The notes beneath the pieces were generated by a model that was given only the letters and a program-made list of their open reading frames with translations, made no database searches and was not told the origin of the DNA. Shown here piece by piece: positions 46,603 to 53,634 of a stretch of DNA of 64,000 bases; the stretch's first letter is position 1, and each line of letters starts with the position of its first letter. The stretch comes from Erysipelotrichaceae bacterium (GTDB lineage Bacteria > Bacillota_I > Bacilli_A > Erysipelotrichales > Erysipelotrichaceae): NCBI GenBank assembly GCA_012523895.1, contig JAAYSZ010000028.1, forward strand, positions 1-64,000, in the 5' to 3' direction. A program made the position numbers and the translations under genes.

Positions 46603-46928
46603 TTAATGAAGTTAAGTTTGATAAAAATGGTTTAATTCCATGTATAGTACAAGAGGAAGGAAGTAAGGATGTTTTAATGCTTGCTTATATGAATAAGGAA
46701 TCATTAGAATATACTATCAAAAATAAGCTTGGCTGTTATTATTCTAGAAGTAGAAAACAGTTATGGATTAAGGGTGAGACTTCTGGACACTATCAACATG
46801 TAAAAGAAATATATTTAGATTGTGATAGTGACACTATTTTACTTGTTGTAAAACAAGATGGTGTTGCTTGTCATACTGGAAGTCATAGTTGTTTTTTTAG
46901 GAGGTTTGATTTAAATGGAACAGATTGA
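46599..46928 (+). CDS. hisI: Phosphoribosyl-AMP cyclohydrolase
   Basis: Opens the adenine ring of PR-AMP. Stand-alone 109-residue form with [18 protein letters not shown], the metal site DCDSDTILL, and the zinc Cys/His in [14 protein letters not shown]. Overlaps hisF by 4 bases and hisE by 14. In many bacteria HisI and HisE are fused; here they are separate but overlapping. Confidence 0.96.
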   Translation: MINEVKFDKNGLIPCIVQEEGSKDVLMLAYMNKESLEYTIKNKLGCYYSRSRKQLWIKGETSGHYQHVKEIYLDCDSDTILLVVKQDGVACHTGSHSCFFRRFDLNGTD

Positions 46929-47238
46929 TGTTTTATATAATACAATTAATGATAGAAAAAATAATCCTGAAGAAGGTTCTTATACAAATTATTTGTTTAA
47001 TAAGGGAATAGAAAAAATTCTTAAGAAGGTTGGAGAAGAATCTACTGAATTAATAATTGCATCTATAAAGGATGATAAAAACGAAATTATTCTAGAAACT
47101 GGAGATCTTATATATCATTTAATTGTTTTACTTGTAGAAAAAGGAATTACATTAGAAGAGATAGAAGAAGAACTTTATAAAAGAAGTTTAAAAACTAAAA
47201 ATTTAAAAGCTGAAAGAAAACCTATTGAAAACTTATAA
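46915..47238 (+). CDS. hisE: Phosphoribosyl-ATP pyrophosphohydrolase
   Basis: Removes pyrophosphate from PR-ATP. All-alpha MazG-like fold, 107 residues: [34 protein letters not shown] and [13 protein letters not shown] with the acidic metal ligands. Last gene of the operon. No terminator follows; a new promoter starts 2 bases after the stop. Confidence 0.95.
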   Translation: MEQIDVLYNTINDRKNNPEEGSYTNYLFNKGIEKILKKVGEESTELIIASIKDDKNEIILETGDLIYHLIVLLVEKGITLEEIEEELYKRSLKTKNLKAERKPIENL

Positions 47239-47240
47239 GA

Positions 47241-47269
47241 TTGACTTTAAATATTTAAAGTGTTAAGGT
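47241..47269 (+). promoter_or_regulatory. Promoter of the mgtE leader
   Basis: TTGACT (47241-47246), 17-bp spacer, weak -10 TAAGGT (47264-47269) helped by an upstream TG (TGTTAAGGT). Start near 47276. Confidence 0.45.
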
Positions 47270-47275
47270 GGAAAA

Positions 47276-47421
47276 GGTATTGAAAGGAGCTGGTTAATAA
47301 ATGGAAGAAGTGCGAAGTTGTTTTAATTTATTAATGGTTTCTAAGATACTACTATCCTTTGATTAAAAGTAATTTTTAATTATCTTTTCTGTTGGACTGT
47401 CGTATCTTAGACAGTTTTTTT
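47276..47421 (+). promoter_or_regulatory. Attenuator / candidate metal-responsive leader of mgtE
   Basis: The terminator is ACTGTC (47396-47401) with GACAGT (47410-47415) and a T run. CTAAGATAC (47341-47349) is the exact complement of GTATCTTAG (47402-47410), which covers the terminator loop and first base of its 3' arm, so the two folds exclude each other. I could not match it to the M-box or another known riboswitch by eye. Confidence 0.65.
47301..47366 (+). CDS. Putative 21-residue leader peptide of mgtE
   Basis: ATG 47301 to TAA 47364 encodes MEEVRSCFNLLMVSKILLSFD. AAAGGAG (47283-47289) lies 11 bases upstream. Its start codon can be hidden by TTAATAAAT/ATTTATTAA (47294-47302, 47326-47334). 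Codons 14-17 overlap the arm 47341-47349 that competes with the terminator, so translation could decide termination. No conservation data are available here; the coding claim rests on SD, length and placement. Confidence 0.45.
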   Translation: MEEVRSCFNLLMVSKILLSFD

Positions 47422-47440
47422 GATGGAAAGGAGAATTAAG

Positions 47441-48772
47441 ATGAACAAAGAATTATTATTAAAATTATTAGAAGAAAGAAAACTAAAAGAATTGTATGAA
47501 ATATTATTAAAGGCAAATCCGGTTGATTTAGCTGAAATATTATCTGAGCTAGATGAAAAGGATATGGTTTTAATTTTTAGGTTACTTGAAAAGAAAAAAG
47601 GTGCTGAAGTGTTTTCCTATATGGAAAAAGAAAATAGGAATAACTTAATTAAGGGTCTAAGTAAATCTAAGATAGTTGAATTAATTGATGAGATGTATGC
47701 GGATGATGCGGTTGATTTTTTGGCCGATATGCCTGCAAATGTAGTTACATCATTACTTGAAAGTACTAATGCAGAACAAAGAAGAGATATTAACCATTTA
47801 CTTCAATATTCTGATGATAGTGTTGGAAGTATAATGACAGTTGAATATGTTGAGTTAAATAAAAACATGACTGTTAAAGAGGCATTAGATAAAATAAAAA
47901 AAGTTGGAATTGATAGTGAAACTATTTATACATGTTATGTAGTTGAAAATAGAAAGTGCTTAGGAATTGTTACAGCAAAAGATTTAATTTTAAATGAATT
48001 AGATGTAAAGATATCAACATTAATGAAGGAAGAATTTGTTTATGCAGTTACTAATGAAGATAGGGAAGATGTAGCAAATAAACTAAGTAAATATGGATTA
48101 ATTGCATTACCTGTTTTAGATACAGAAGGTTATCTTGTGGGTATTGTTACGTTTGATGATGCTATTGAAGTATTAACAGATGAAGTTACAGAAGATATGC
48201 AAAAAATGGCTGCAATTGTTGCTAGTGATAAACCATATTTATCTACTTCTGTTTGGGAACATGCAAAAAGTAGAATAGGGTGGTTATTAGTTTTAATGTT
48301 ATCTGCCACTGTAACTGGAAGTATTATCACAAAATATGATCATGCTTTTGAGGCGGTTCCTATTCTTGTATCTTTTATTCCTATGTTAATGGATACTGGT
48401 GGAAATAGTGGTTCTCAAAGTTCAACATTAATTATTAGAGGACTTGCGGTAAATGAAATTAAATTTAGTGATATTTTCAAAGTTGTATGGAAAGAATTTA
48501 GAATATCATTAGTTGTTAGTTTTATTCTTGCTTTAGCAAATGGAATAAGAATATTTATAATGTATAAAGATATCAATTTATCTTTAGTGGTTTCTTTATC
48601 TTTAATAGGAACAGTTATCATAGCTAAAATTGTTGGAGCTTTTTTGCCAATGATTGCAAAGAAATTAAAAATAGATCCAGCTATTATGGCTGCACCTTTA
48701 ATTACTACTATAGTTGATACATTTTCTATTATGATTTATTTTAAGATTGCTTCTGTAATATTGAAGATATAA
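47441..48772 (+). CDS. mgtE: Magnesium transporter MgtE
   Basis: Mg2+ channel gated by cytosolic magnesium. N-terminal helical domain (LAEILSELDEKD), tandem CBS domains (GSIMTVEYVELNKNMTVKEA; LVGIVTFDDAIEVL) and five membrane helices with the pore signature LMDTGGNSGSQSSTL. From ATG 47441, preceded by AAAGGAG, 443 residues; an in-frame ATG at 47420 lies in the terminator. Expression should be set by the attenuator upstream. Confidence 0.95.
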   Translation: MNKELLLKLLEERKLKELYEILLKANPVDLAEILSELDEKDMVLIFRLLEKKKGAEVFSYMEKENRNNLIKGLSKSKIVELIDEMYADDAVDFLADMPANVVTSLLESTNAEQRRDINHLLQYSDDSVGSIMTVEYVELNKNMTVKEALDKIKKVGIDSETIYTCYVVENRKCLGIVTAKDLILNELDVKISTLMKEEFVYAVTNEDREDVANKLSKYGLIALPVLDTEGYLVGIVTFDDAIEVLTDEVTEDMQKMAAIVASDKPYLSTSVWEHAKSRIGWLLVLMLSATVTGSIITKYDHAFEAVPILVSFIPMLMDTGGNSGSQSSTLIIRGLAVNEIKFSDIFKVVWKEFRISLVVSFILALANGIRIFIMYKDINLSLVVSLSLIGTVIIAKIVGAFLPMIAKKLKIDPAIMAAPLITTIVDTFSIMIYFKIASVILKI

Positions 48773-48792
48773 GTTTATATTTTATGTATAAG

Positions 48793-48847
48793 AGAAGGAA
48801 AAAAAGTAGATGTTTTTTTACATCTACTAATTTCCTTCTTTTTTTGT
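48793..48847. terminator. Bidirectional terminator between mgtE and the apgM-like gene
   Basis: Nested stems AGAAGGAAA/TTTCCTTCT (48793-48801, 48831-48839) and AGTAGATG/CATCTACT (48805-48812, 48821-48828), with T tracts for both strands. It overlaps the last codons of the minus-strand gene. Confidence 0.88.
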
Positions 48848-50068
48848 TACTTCTAAATAGTCGTATAAAGTATTACAGAAGTCGCTTCCTTGCATTCGAC
48901 ATAAAGCACCTTTTGCACTAGATACTTCATCGAATTTTTCTACATCATCATTTCTGATGTTTTTACCACTAATAACTACAGGAACAGGATCTCCACTATG
49001 TTCTCTTCTTTCACAAGGTGTTGAGTGGTCTGCTGCAAGAGCAACAATAACATTCCCTAAATCTTCTTTTTCTATCTTTTCTAATGCAAGACCTACTAAA
49101 GCATCAAATTTTTCAACAGCTTTAACTTTACCTTCTGGATTATTATCGTGTCCCATTAAATCAGTAGCCTTAAAGTGTAGAACAACAAAGTCATTTTCTT
49201 TTAATGCTTTAACTGCAGCATCAGATTTCTTATCAATGTTAGTATCAATATTTCCTGTAAATGCAGGATCATATACTGTTGAAAAACCAGCTAATCTAGC
49301 TACACCAATTACTGTAGATTCAGCAGCTATACAACAAGCTTTAAATTTAAGTCTTTCTGTAATTTTTTTAATATCAGGCATACTTCCTGCACCACGAGTT
49401 AAAATGCAGTTTGCAGGTAATAGACCTTGTGATTCACGTTCTTTATTTAAAGGATGTGCAGAAAGAATTTCAATTGCTTTCTTTTGTACTTCTGCTAGAA
49501 CTTTTGCAGTTTTAATTGCTTCATCACAATCATTTGTAGCTTTTGGCTTTTTAACAGGAACTCCTTCAATTTTAGGGTCAGTATCTGTTATAGCATCTGA
49601 TAAACCTTTACCTCTAAGTACAAGAACAGCACGGTGTTCTGTAGCTTCTTTAAAGATTACGGTAACATCATCAATTTGCATTCCATTTAATGCATTGGCA
49701 AGTTCAGTAGTACCTTCACGTATACGTCCTGCACGACGATCTTTTACATTTCCGTTTTCATCTATGGTGGCAAAATTACAACGGAAAGCAACATCGCCTG
49801 TAACTAATTCAACATTTTCTCCAAATGCTTCAAGTGGTCCTCTACCTGGATAATCCTTAATACTATAACCAAATAGAATTAAGTGACCTAAGTCAGTACC
49901 AACAGGAGTTCCTGCTTTATGTAAATCCATAATTCCACTTTGACCATCTTTTGCAAGCTTGTCTAAATGTGGAGTTTTTGCATATTGTAAAGGAGTTTTG
50001 AATCCTAAGCTTTCACAAGGACGATCTCCTACACCATCAGCAATACAGAGTAAAATTTTATTTTTCAA
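48827..50068 (-). CDS. ApgM-like phosphoglycerate mutase homologue with Thr at the nucleophile position
   Basis: Alkaline-phosphatase superfamily member of the archaeal-type cofactor-independent PGM group, 413 residues. Metal ligands in CIADGVGD (Asp11), HFKATDLMGHD and ADHSTP; GRGPLEAFGENVEL, VAFRCNFAT and DRRAGRI are family motifs. Where ApgM proteins have GSD(T/V)A(H/N)L, this one has GTDLGHL, so the phospho-accepting Ser is Thr58 (codon ACT). Thr nucleophiles occur in other superfamily branches such as phosphonoacetate hydrolase. Start codon TTG with GGGAAG before it. It follows a DASS transporter in a two-gene operon, so it may process an imported anion. Product name is uncertain. Confidence 0.8.
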   Translation of the reverse strand: MKNKILLCIADGVGDRPCESLGFKTPLQYAKTPHLDKLAKDGQSGIMDLHKAGTPVGTDLGHLILFGYSIKDYPGRGPLEAFGENVELVTGDVAFRCNFATIDENGNVKDRRAGRIREGTTELANALNGMQIDDVTVIFKEATEHRAVLVLRGKGLSDAITDTDPKIEGVPVKKPKATNDCDEAIKTAKVLAEVQKKAIEILSAHPLNKERESQGLLPANCILTRGAGSMPDIKKITERLKFKACCIAAESTVIGVARLAGFSTVYDPAFTGNIDTNIDKKSDAAVKALKENDFVVLHFKATDLMGHDNNPEGKVKAVEKFDALVGLALEKIEKEDLGNVIVALAADHSTPCERREHSGDPVPVVISGKNIRNDDVEKFDEVSSAKGALCRMQGSDFCNTLYDYLEVTKKEGN

Positions 50069-50090
50069 AATCTTCCCTTCTTTCTAATTC

Positions 50091-51539
50091 TTAAAGTATT
50101 ACATTAATCCAAGTAAAGTATACTAGAGATATTGCAACTGAACCAATGAAACAAGTAATTAATCCATAAACTAATTCATCTTTTACTGAAAAGTAACCTG
50201 TACCAAAGTATAGTGTATTTACTTTTGAATGAGGTGGAAGTGTAATAGTATATGCAATACCATATGAACAAGCTAGTGCTAAAGCAACTGGATCAAGTCC
50301 TAATTGTCTTGCAAGTACTATAATTGCTGGAATTAGAATTGTTGTACGAACAGTTTTACTTGTAAAGATTAAGTGGCTAAATATTGAAATGAAAATTAAT
50401 GCAACAGCAACTGTTGATGGTGGTAATTTATCCAATCCAGTAGCATTGATTAGCTTATCAATAACCCAAGTTGCACCACCAGTGTCATTAACAGCGTTAC
50501 CTACAGCATAAGCACCAGCTGAGAATAACATCAAATCCCATTTAATATTTGCTTGTTTCCATGTGATAACACCAATTCCTGGCATTAAGCATAAAAACAT
50601 ACTTATTACAGCAGTTTGTTCTGTACTGATTTCAAAACCAAACCAATCTTCATGATAATCTCCAGTAGCCCATGATAGTAATGTAAATAAGAAGATAAGT
50701 GCAGCTTTCTTTTCTCCAATTGACATTGGTCCAAGCTCATCTAGTTGAGCTTTTAGTTGATCAGCTATTTTTCCTTCTCCAACTGTTTCAGAAAATTCAT
50801 CTTTATAGTTGAAAAGGAATAATCCAGCAATAAAAGCTAATACAGTAGTTATGATAGCTTGTGGAATAGAACCTAAAATCCATTGTAAGTAACCAACATT
50901 TCCACCAGCTTGTTCGTTGATAAATCCTACTGCTAGAACTTGTGCTGATGTTGCAGTCATAACAACAGAAGTTGCAATTCCATTAACTTGAACTCCTTGT
51001 AGCATCATTAATTTTCCAAATTTACTTTCTCCAGGGGCAGCTTTAAATATTTCCAAAATAACAAGGCATATTGGAACTAATAAAGAAGCTCTTGCAGTTG
51101 TAGATGGAACAAAGAATGCTAATATGAAGTTTACAACTACAAAAACAATTAATGTTTGTGTAGGTGTTTTAGCAAATTTTGTAACTAAAGTAAGAGCTAT
51201 ACGTTTTCCTAAGTTAGTAGAGCTCATAGCAGAAGTTAAAACAAATGCAGCAACCATTAACCAAATAATATCAAAACCTAATGTACCAAATGCAACCTTT
51301 TGGCTATCTACAGCACCTAATAAAGGTAAAAGTAGAACAATTAATATTGAGGTTAGATAAATTGGGATGGGACGTGTGATCCACATAATTAGTCCAAATG
51401 TGAATAAAGCTAAGCTTTTTTGACCTTCAATAGTCATACCTGCTGGTAATGGCATTAGATAGATTGCAAAAAAAGCCACGATAGCCAAAATGGTACCAAA
51501 AATGAGACCTTTGTTTTCTTTTAATTTTGCAGTATCCAT
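50091..51539 (-). CDS. DASS (SLC13-type) anion transporter
   Basis: Sodium- or exchange-coupled carrier for dicarboxylates or related anions. About 12 hydrophobic helices; contains the substrate signature VPSTTARASLLVPI and a second half-repeat FTSKTVRTTILIPA, as in CitT/2-oxoglutarate-malate carriers. 482 residues. Excellent SD AGGAGG. First gene of the operon with the ApgM-like protein; the divergent LysR gene is probably its regulator. Confidence 0.92.
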   Translation of the reverse strand: MDTAKLKENKGLIFGTILAIVAFFAIYLMPLPAGMTIEGQKSLALFTFGLIMWITRPIPIYLTSILIVLLLPLLGAVDSQKVAFGTLGFDIIWLMVAAFVLTSAMSSTNLGKRIALTLVTKFAKTPTQTLIVFVVVNFILAFFVPSTTARASLLVPICLVILEIFKAAPGESKFGKLMMLQGVQVNGIATSVVMTATSAQVLAVGFINEQAGGNVGYLQWILGSIPQAIITTVLAFIAGLFLFNYKDEFSETVGEGKIADQLKAQLDELGPMSIGEKKAALIFLFTLLSWATGDYHEDWFGFEISTEQTAVISMFLCLMPGIGVITWKQANIKWDLMLFSAGAYAVGNAVNDTGGATWVIDKLINATGLDKLPPSTVAVALIFISIFSHLIFTSKTVRTTILIPAIIVLARQLGLDPVALALACSYGIAYTITLPPHSKVNTLYFGTGYFSVKDELVYGLITCFIGSVAISLVYFTWINVIL

Positions 51540-51570
51540 GATTTCCTCCTAAAACTTTCATAGATTAATT

Positions 51571-51596
51571 AAAAACCTTTACCACCATTGGTTTTT
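51571..51596 (-). repeat. Hairpin in the leader of the DASS operon
   Basis: AAAAACC (51571-51577) and GGTTTTT (51590-51596) form a stem with T runs on either strand, between the promoter region and the SD of the transporter gene. Possible attenuator. Confidence 0.5.
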
Positions 51597-51650
51597 AAAC
51601 ATATCCCCTATATAAGACAATTTGTTAAATCTATGTAAAATAATTGTAAA

Positions 51651-51664
51651 GTAAAACGCTTCCA
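51651..51664 (-). promoter_or_regulatory. cre-like box in the DASS/lysR intergenic region
   Basis: On the minus strand TGGAAGCGTTTTAC resembles TGWAANCGNTNWCA, with the central AAGCGTT intact. Suggests CcpA input to the transporter operon; weaker than the site at 25461. Confidence 0.45.
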
Positions 51665-51682
51665 TAACTCAATCTAATTAAT

Positions 51683-51711
51683 TTATCATAACGATAACTT
51701 TTTGTTATAAT
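51683..51711 (+). promoter_or_regulatory. lysR promoter
   Basis: TTATCA (51683-51688), 17-bp spacer, extended -10 TGTTATAAT (51703-51711). ATAAC/GTTAT inverted repeats overlap it, a plausible autoregulatory LysR site. Confidence 0.6.
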
Positions 51712-51748
51712 TAAAATATATTAGGTTTTAGACATAGGAGAAAAGGGT

Positions 51749-52639
51749 ATGGATATAGATAAATTAAGGTCTTTTTTAGTTTTAGCAGAAGTCAAAAACT
51801 TTACAAAAGCTTCCGAACAACTGTATATTTCTCAACCTGCACTAACAAAACAAATTCAATCTTTAGAAATGGAATTAGGAGTTCCTTTATTTAATAGAAT
51901 TAATAAGAAAACATTTTTAACTGTAGAAGGAACTTATTTAGTTAATTATGCATATCAAACAATTGCTTCTTATAATAATGCAATAGAATATATTAAGCAG
52001 ATACAAAACATGGAAGAAGGAACATTAAATTTTGGGGCTACTAATTTTATTGGTGTTTATTTAATGCCTAAGGTGATTGCAAGATTTCAAAAAATGTATC
52101 CAAATATAACAATTGATATGAGAATCGATTCATCTATAGATGTAATGGATAAATTAAAATTAAATCAATTAGAATTTGCGTTTATTTCTGATTATATTCA
52201 CCATGAAGATGAAAAATATGAAACTATAAATTTTAAAAAAGATAATCTTAAATTAATAGTTGGTAGAGATCATAAGTTATTTAACAGAAAAAAATGTACT
52301 TTAGATGAAATAAAAAATGATTTATATATTACAAAGGATTATAATTCTTCTCAAACAAAATTTATAAAGAAAATATTAGATAAAGAGAATTTTAAATTTC
52401 AAAAAGAACTTTTTATTAGTAATCAAGAAGCTATTAAAGAATCAGTGATTTATAATATGGGAATTTCTATTATTTCTACAAGTGCAGTAGAAAGAGAAGT
52501 TGATAGTGGTTATTTAAATTTAGTTGATATTGAAGGTGTTGATATAACTAGAGATATTCATTGTGTACATTTAAAGAAAGTAATTCTTTCTCCTGCCGCA
52601 AAAGAGTTTTTAAGAATGCTTGAATTTCAAGTTGTATAA
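51749..52639 (+). CDS. LysR-family transcriptional regulator
   Basis: 296 residues. N-terminal winged helix with LRSFLVLAEVKNFTKASEQL and SQPALTKQIQSLE, then linker helix and a periplasmic-binding-like effector domain. Divergent from the DASS transporter operon, the usual arrangement for LysR control of a neighbouring carboxylate uptake system. The effector is unknown, probably the transported anion. Confidence 0.93.
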   Translation: MDIDKLRSFLVLAEVKNFTKASEQLYISQPALTKQIQSLEMELGVPLFNRINKKTFLTVEGTYLVNYAYQTIASYNNAIEYIKQIQNMEEGTLNFGATNFIGVYLMPKVIARFQKMYPNITIDMRIDSSIDVMDKLKLNQLEFAFISDYIHHEDEKYETINFKKDNLKLIVGRDHKLFNRKKCTLDEIKNDLYITKDYNSSQTKFIKKILDKENFKFQKELFISNQEAIKESVIYNMGISIISTSAVEREVDSGYLNLVDIEGVDITRDIHCVHLKKVILSPAAKEFLRMLEFQVV

Positions 52640-52698
52640 TAATATATTTTCTGTCATTTTTTTATTAATGTTACTTTAACATTCTTATAATTTAACTA

Positions 52699-52707
52699 TG
52701 TTATACT
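52699..52707 (+). promoter_or_regulatory. Extended -10 directly in front of the hisK start
   Basis: TGTTATACT (52699-52707). Counting 7 bases on puts the transcript start on the A of ATG 52714, and no SD exists between, so the message looks leaderless. Confidence 0.55.
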
Positions 52708-52713
52708 ATTGTT

Positions 52714-53529
52714 ATGAAAAAATTATATAATTATCACACACATACAAAACGATGTGGACATGCGATAGGAGAAGATGAAGAGTATGTCATTAATGCTATA
52801 AAAGCAGGGTTTAAAGTGCTTGGGTTTTCAGATCATGCACCTTATAAAAAACCAAAACCAACAGAAAGAATGGGTTATGAACAATATCAAGAATATATTG
52901 ATTCTATTAAATATTTACAGAACAAATATAAAGATCAAATAGAAATTCTTATAGGTTTAGAAGTTGAATATTATCCATCTCAAATGGAGGACTTATTAAG
53001 ATATAGAAAAGAAATGGATTTTTGTATTTTAGGTCAACACCAACAAGAGATAGATGGAAAAGATAACTATAGTTTAAATAAACCTAGCCAGCTTATTGAA
53101 TATGCAACATCTCTTGAAAAAGCGTGTGACATGGGTTTAGTAGATATAGTTGCCCATCCAGATTTGTTTATGTTTAATTATCCTAGGTGGGATAAACATT
53201 GTGAAGAAGCAACAAATATTATTGTAGATGCATGTATTAGAAATGATATTCCATTTGAAATTAATTGTGGTGGAATTAAATATGGTAAATTTAGATATGA
53301 AGATGGTAGTAGATTTACATATCCTCACAGAAAAGCTTTTGAAATTGTTTCTAAAAAGAATTGTCCTGTAGTAATAGGTCATGATGTTCATGATCCTAAG
53401 CATTTTATAGAAGATTATTGGTTAGATTCAACTTTAAGCGTTGTAGAAGGATTAAATTTAAATATTTTAGACTCATATGATATTGTGAGTGCAGCTAATA
53501 AAAGAAAGGAAAAATTGTTTGGAAAGTAA
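52714..53529 (+). CDS. hisK: Histidinol-phosphatase, PHP (HisJ/HisK) type
   Basis: Dephosphorylates histidinol phosphate, the step missing from the his operon's single-function HisB. PHP metal ligands: YHTHTKRCGHA, FSDHAPY, GLEVEYYP, LGQHQQ, VAHPDLF and VIGHDVHDP. 271 residues, typical of HisJ. It lies 5.5 kb from the his operon under a separate promoter without T-box, and the mRNA appears leaderless. Other PHP phosphoesterase activity is possible but the match is good. Confidence 0.9.
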   Translation: MKKLYNYHTHTKRCGHAIGEDEEYVINAIKAGFKVLGFSDHAPYKKPKPTERMGYEQYQEYIDSIKYLQNKYKDQIEILIGLEVEYYPSQMEDLLRYRKEMDFCILGQHQQEIDGKDNYSLNKPSQLIEYATSLEKACDMGLVDIVAHPDLFMFNYPRWDKHCEEATNIIVDACIRNDIPFEINCGGIKYGKFRYEDGSRFTYPHRKAFEIVSKKNCPVVIGHDVHDPKHFIEDYWLDSTLSVVEGLNLNILDSYDIVSAANKRKEKLFGK

Positions 53530-53552
53530 ACCAAATGGTTTGCTTTTTTTTT
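53526..53552 (+). terminator. Terminator after hisK
   Basis: AAACC (53528-53532) pairs with GGTTT (53537-53541), followed by GC and a long T run. Confidence 0.65.
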
Positions 53553-53562
53553 ATTATATTTA

Positions 53563-53591
53563 TTGACTACTATATATACGTATCTTATAAT
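53563..53591 (+). promoter_or_regulatory. Promoter of the metal ATPase gene
   Basis: TTGACT (53563-53568), 17-bp spacer, TATAAT (53586-53591); near consensus. Confidence 0.85.
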
Positions 53592-53595
53592 AAAC

Positions 53596-53615
53596 ATATG
53601 AACAGTTACTCATAT
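53596..53615. promoter_or_regulatory. Candidate ArsR/SmtB (CadC)-type operator
   Basis: ATATGAACAGTTACTCATAT is an imperfect palindrome (7 of 10 pairs) with the ATATGA...TCATAT ends usual for metal-sensing ArsR/SmtB repressors. It covers the transcription start of the ATPase gene. Confidence 0.5.
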
Positions 53616-53634
53616 ATCGAAATGAGGTGTTGAT

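Noticed and set aside
47265..47275. AAGGTGGAA in the mgtE leader as a second T-box
   Set aside because: Same 9-mer as the his T-box but no following ACC, no stem I and no specifier loop.
47276..47440. M-box (ykoK) magnesium riboswitch
   Set aside because: The conserved core motifs I remember for that class (GUGAGGCUCC, GCCGCUGCCC) are absent; left as an unidentified attenuator.
48957..49853. 298-residue ORF opposite the ApgM-like gene
   Set aside because: Pure antisense shadow; low-complexity Ser/Ala/Phe-rich translation, no SD, while the minus-strand frame has full family motifs.
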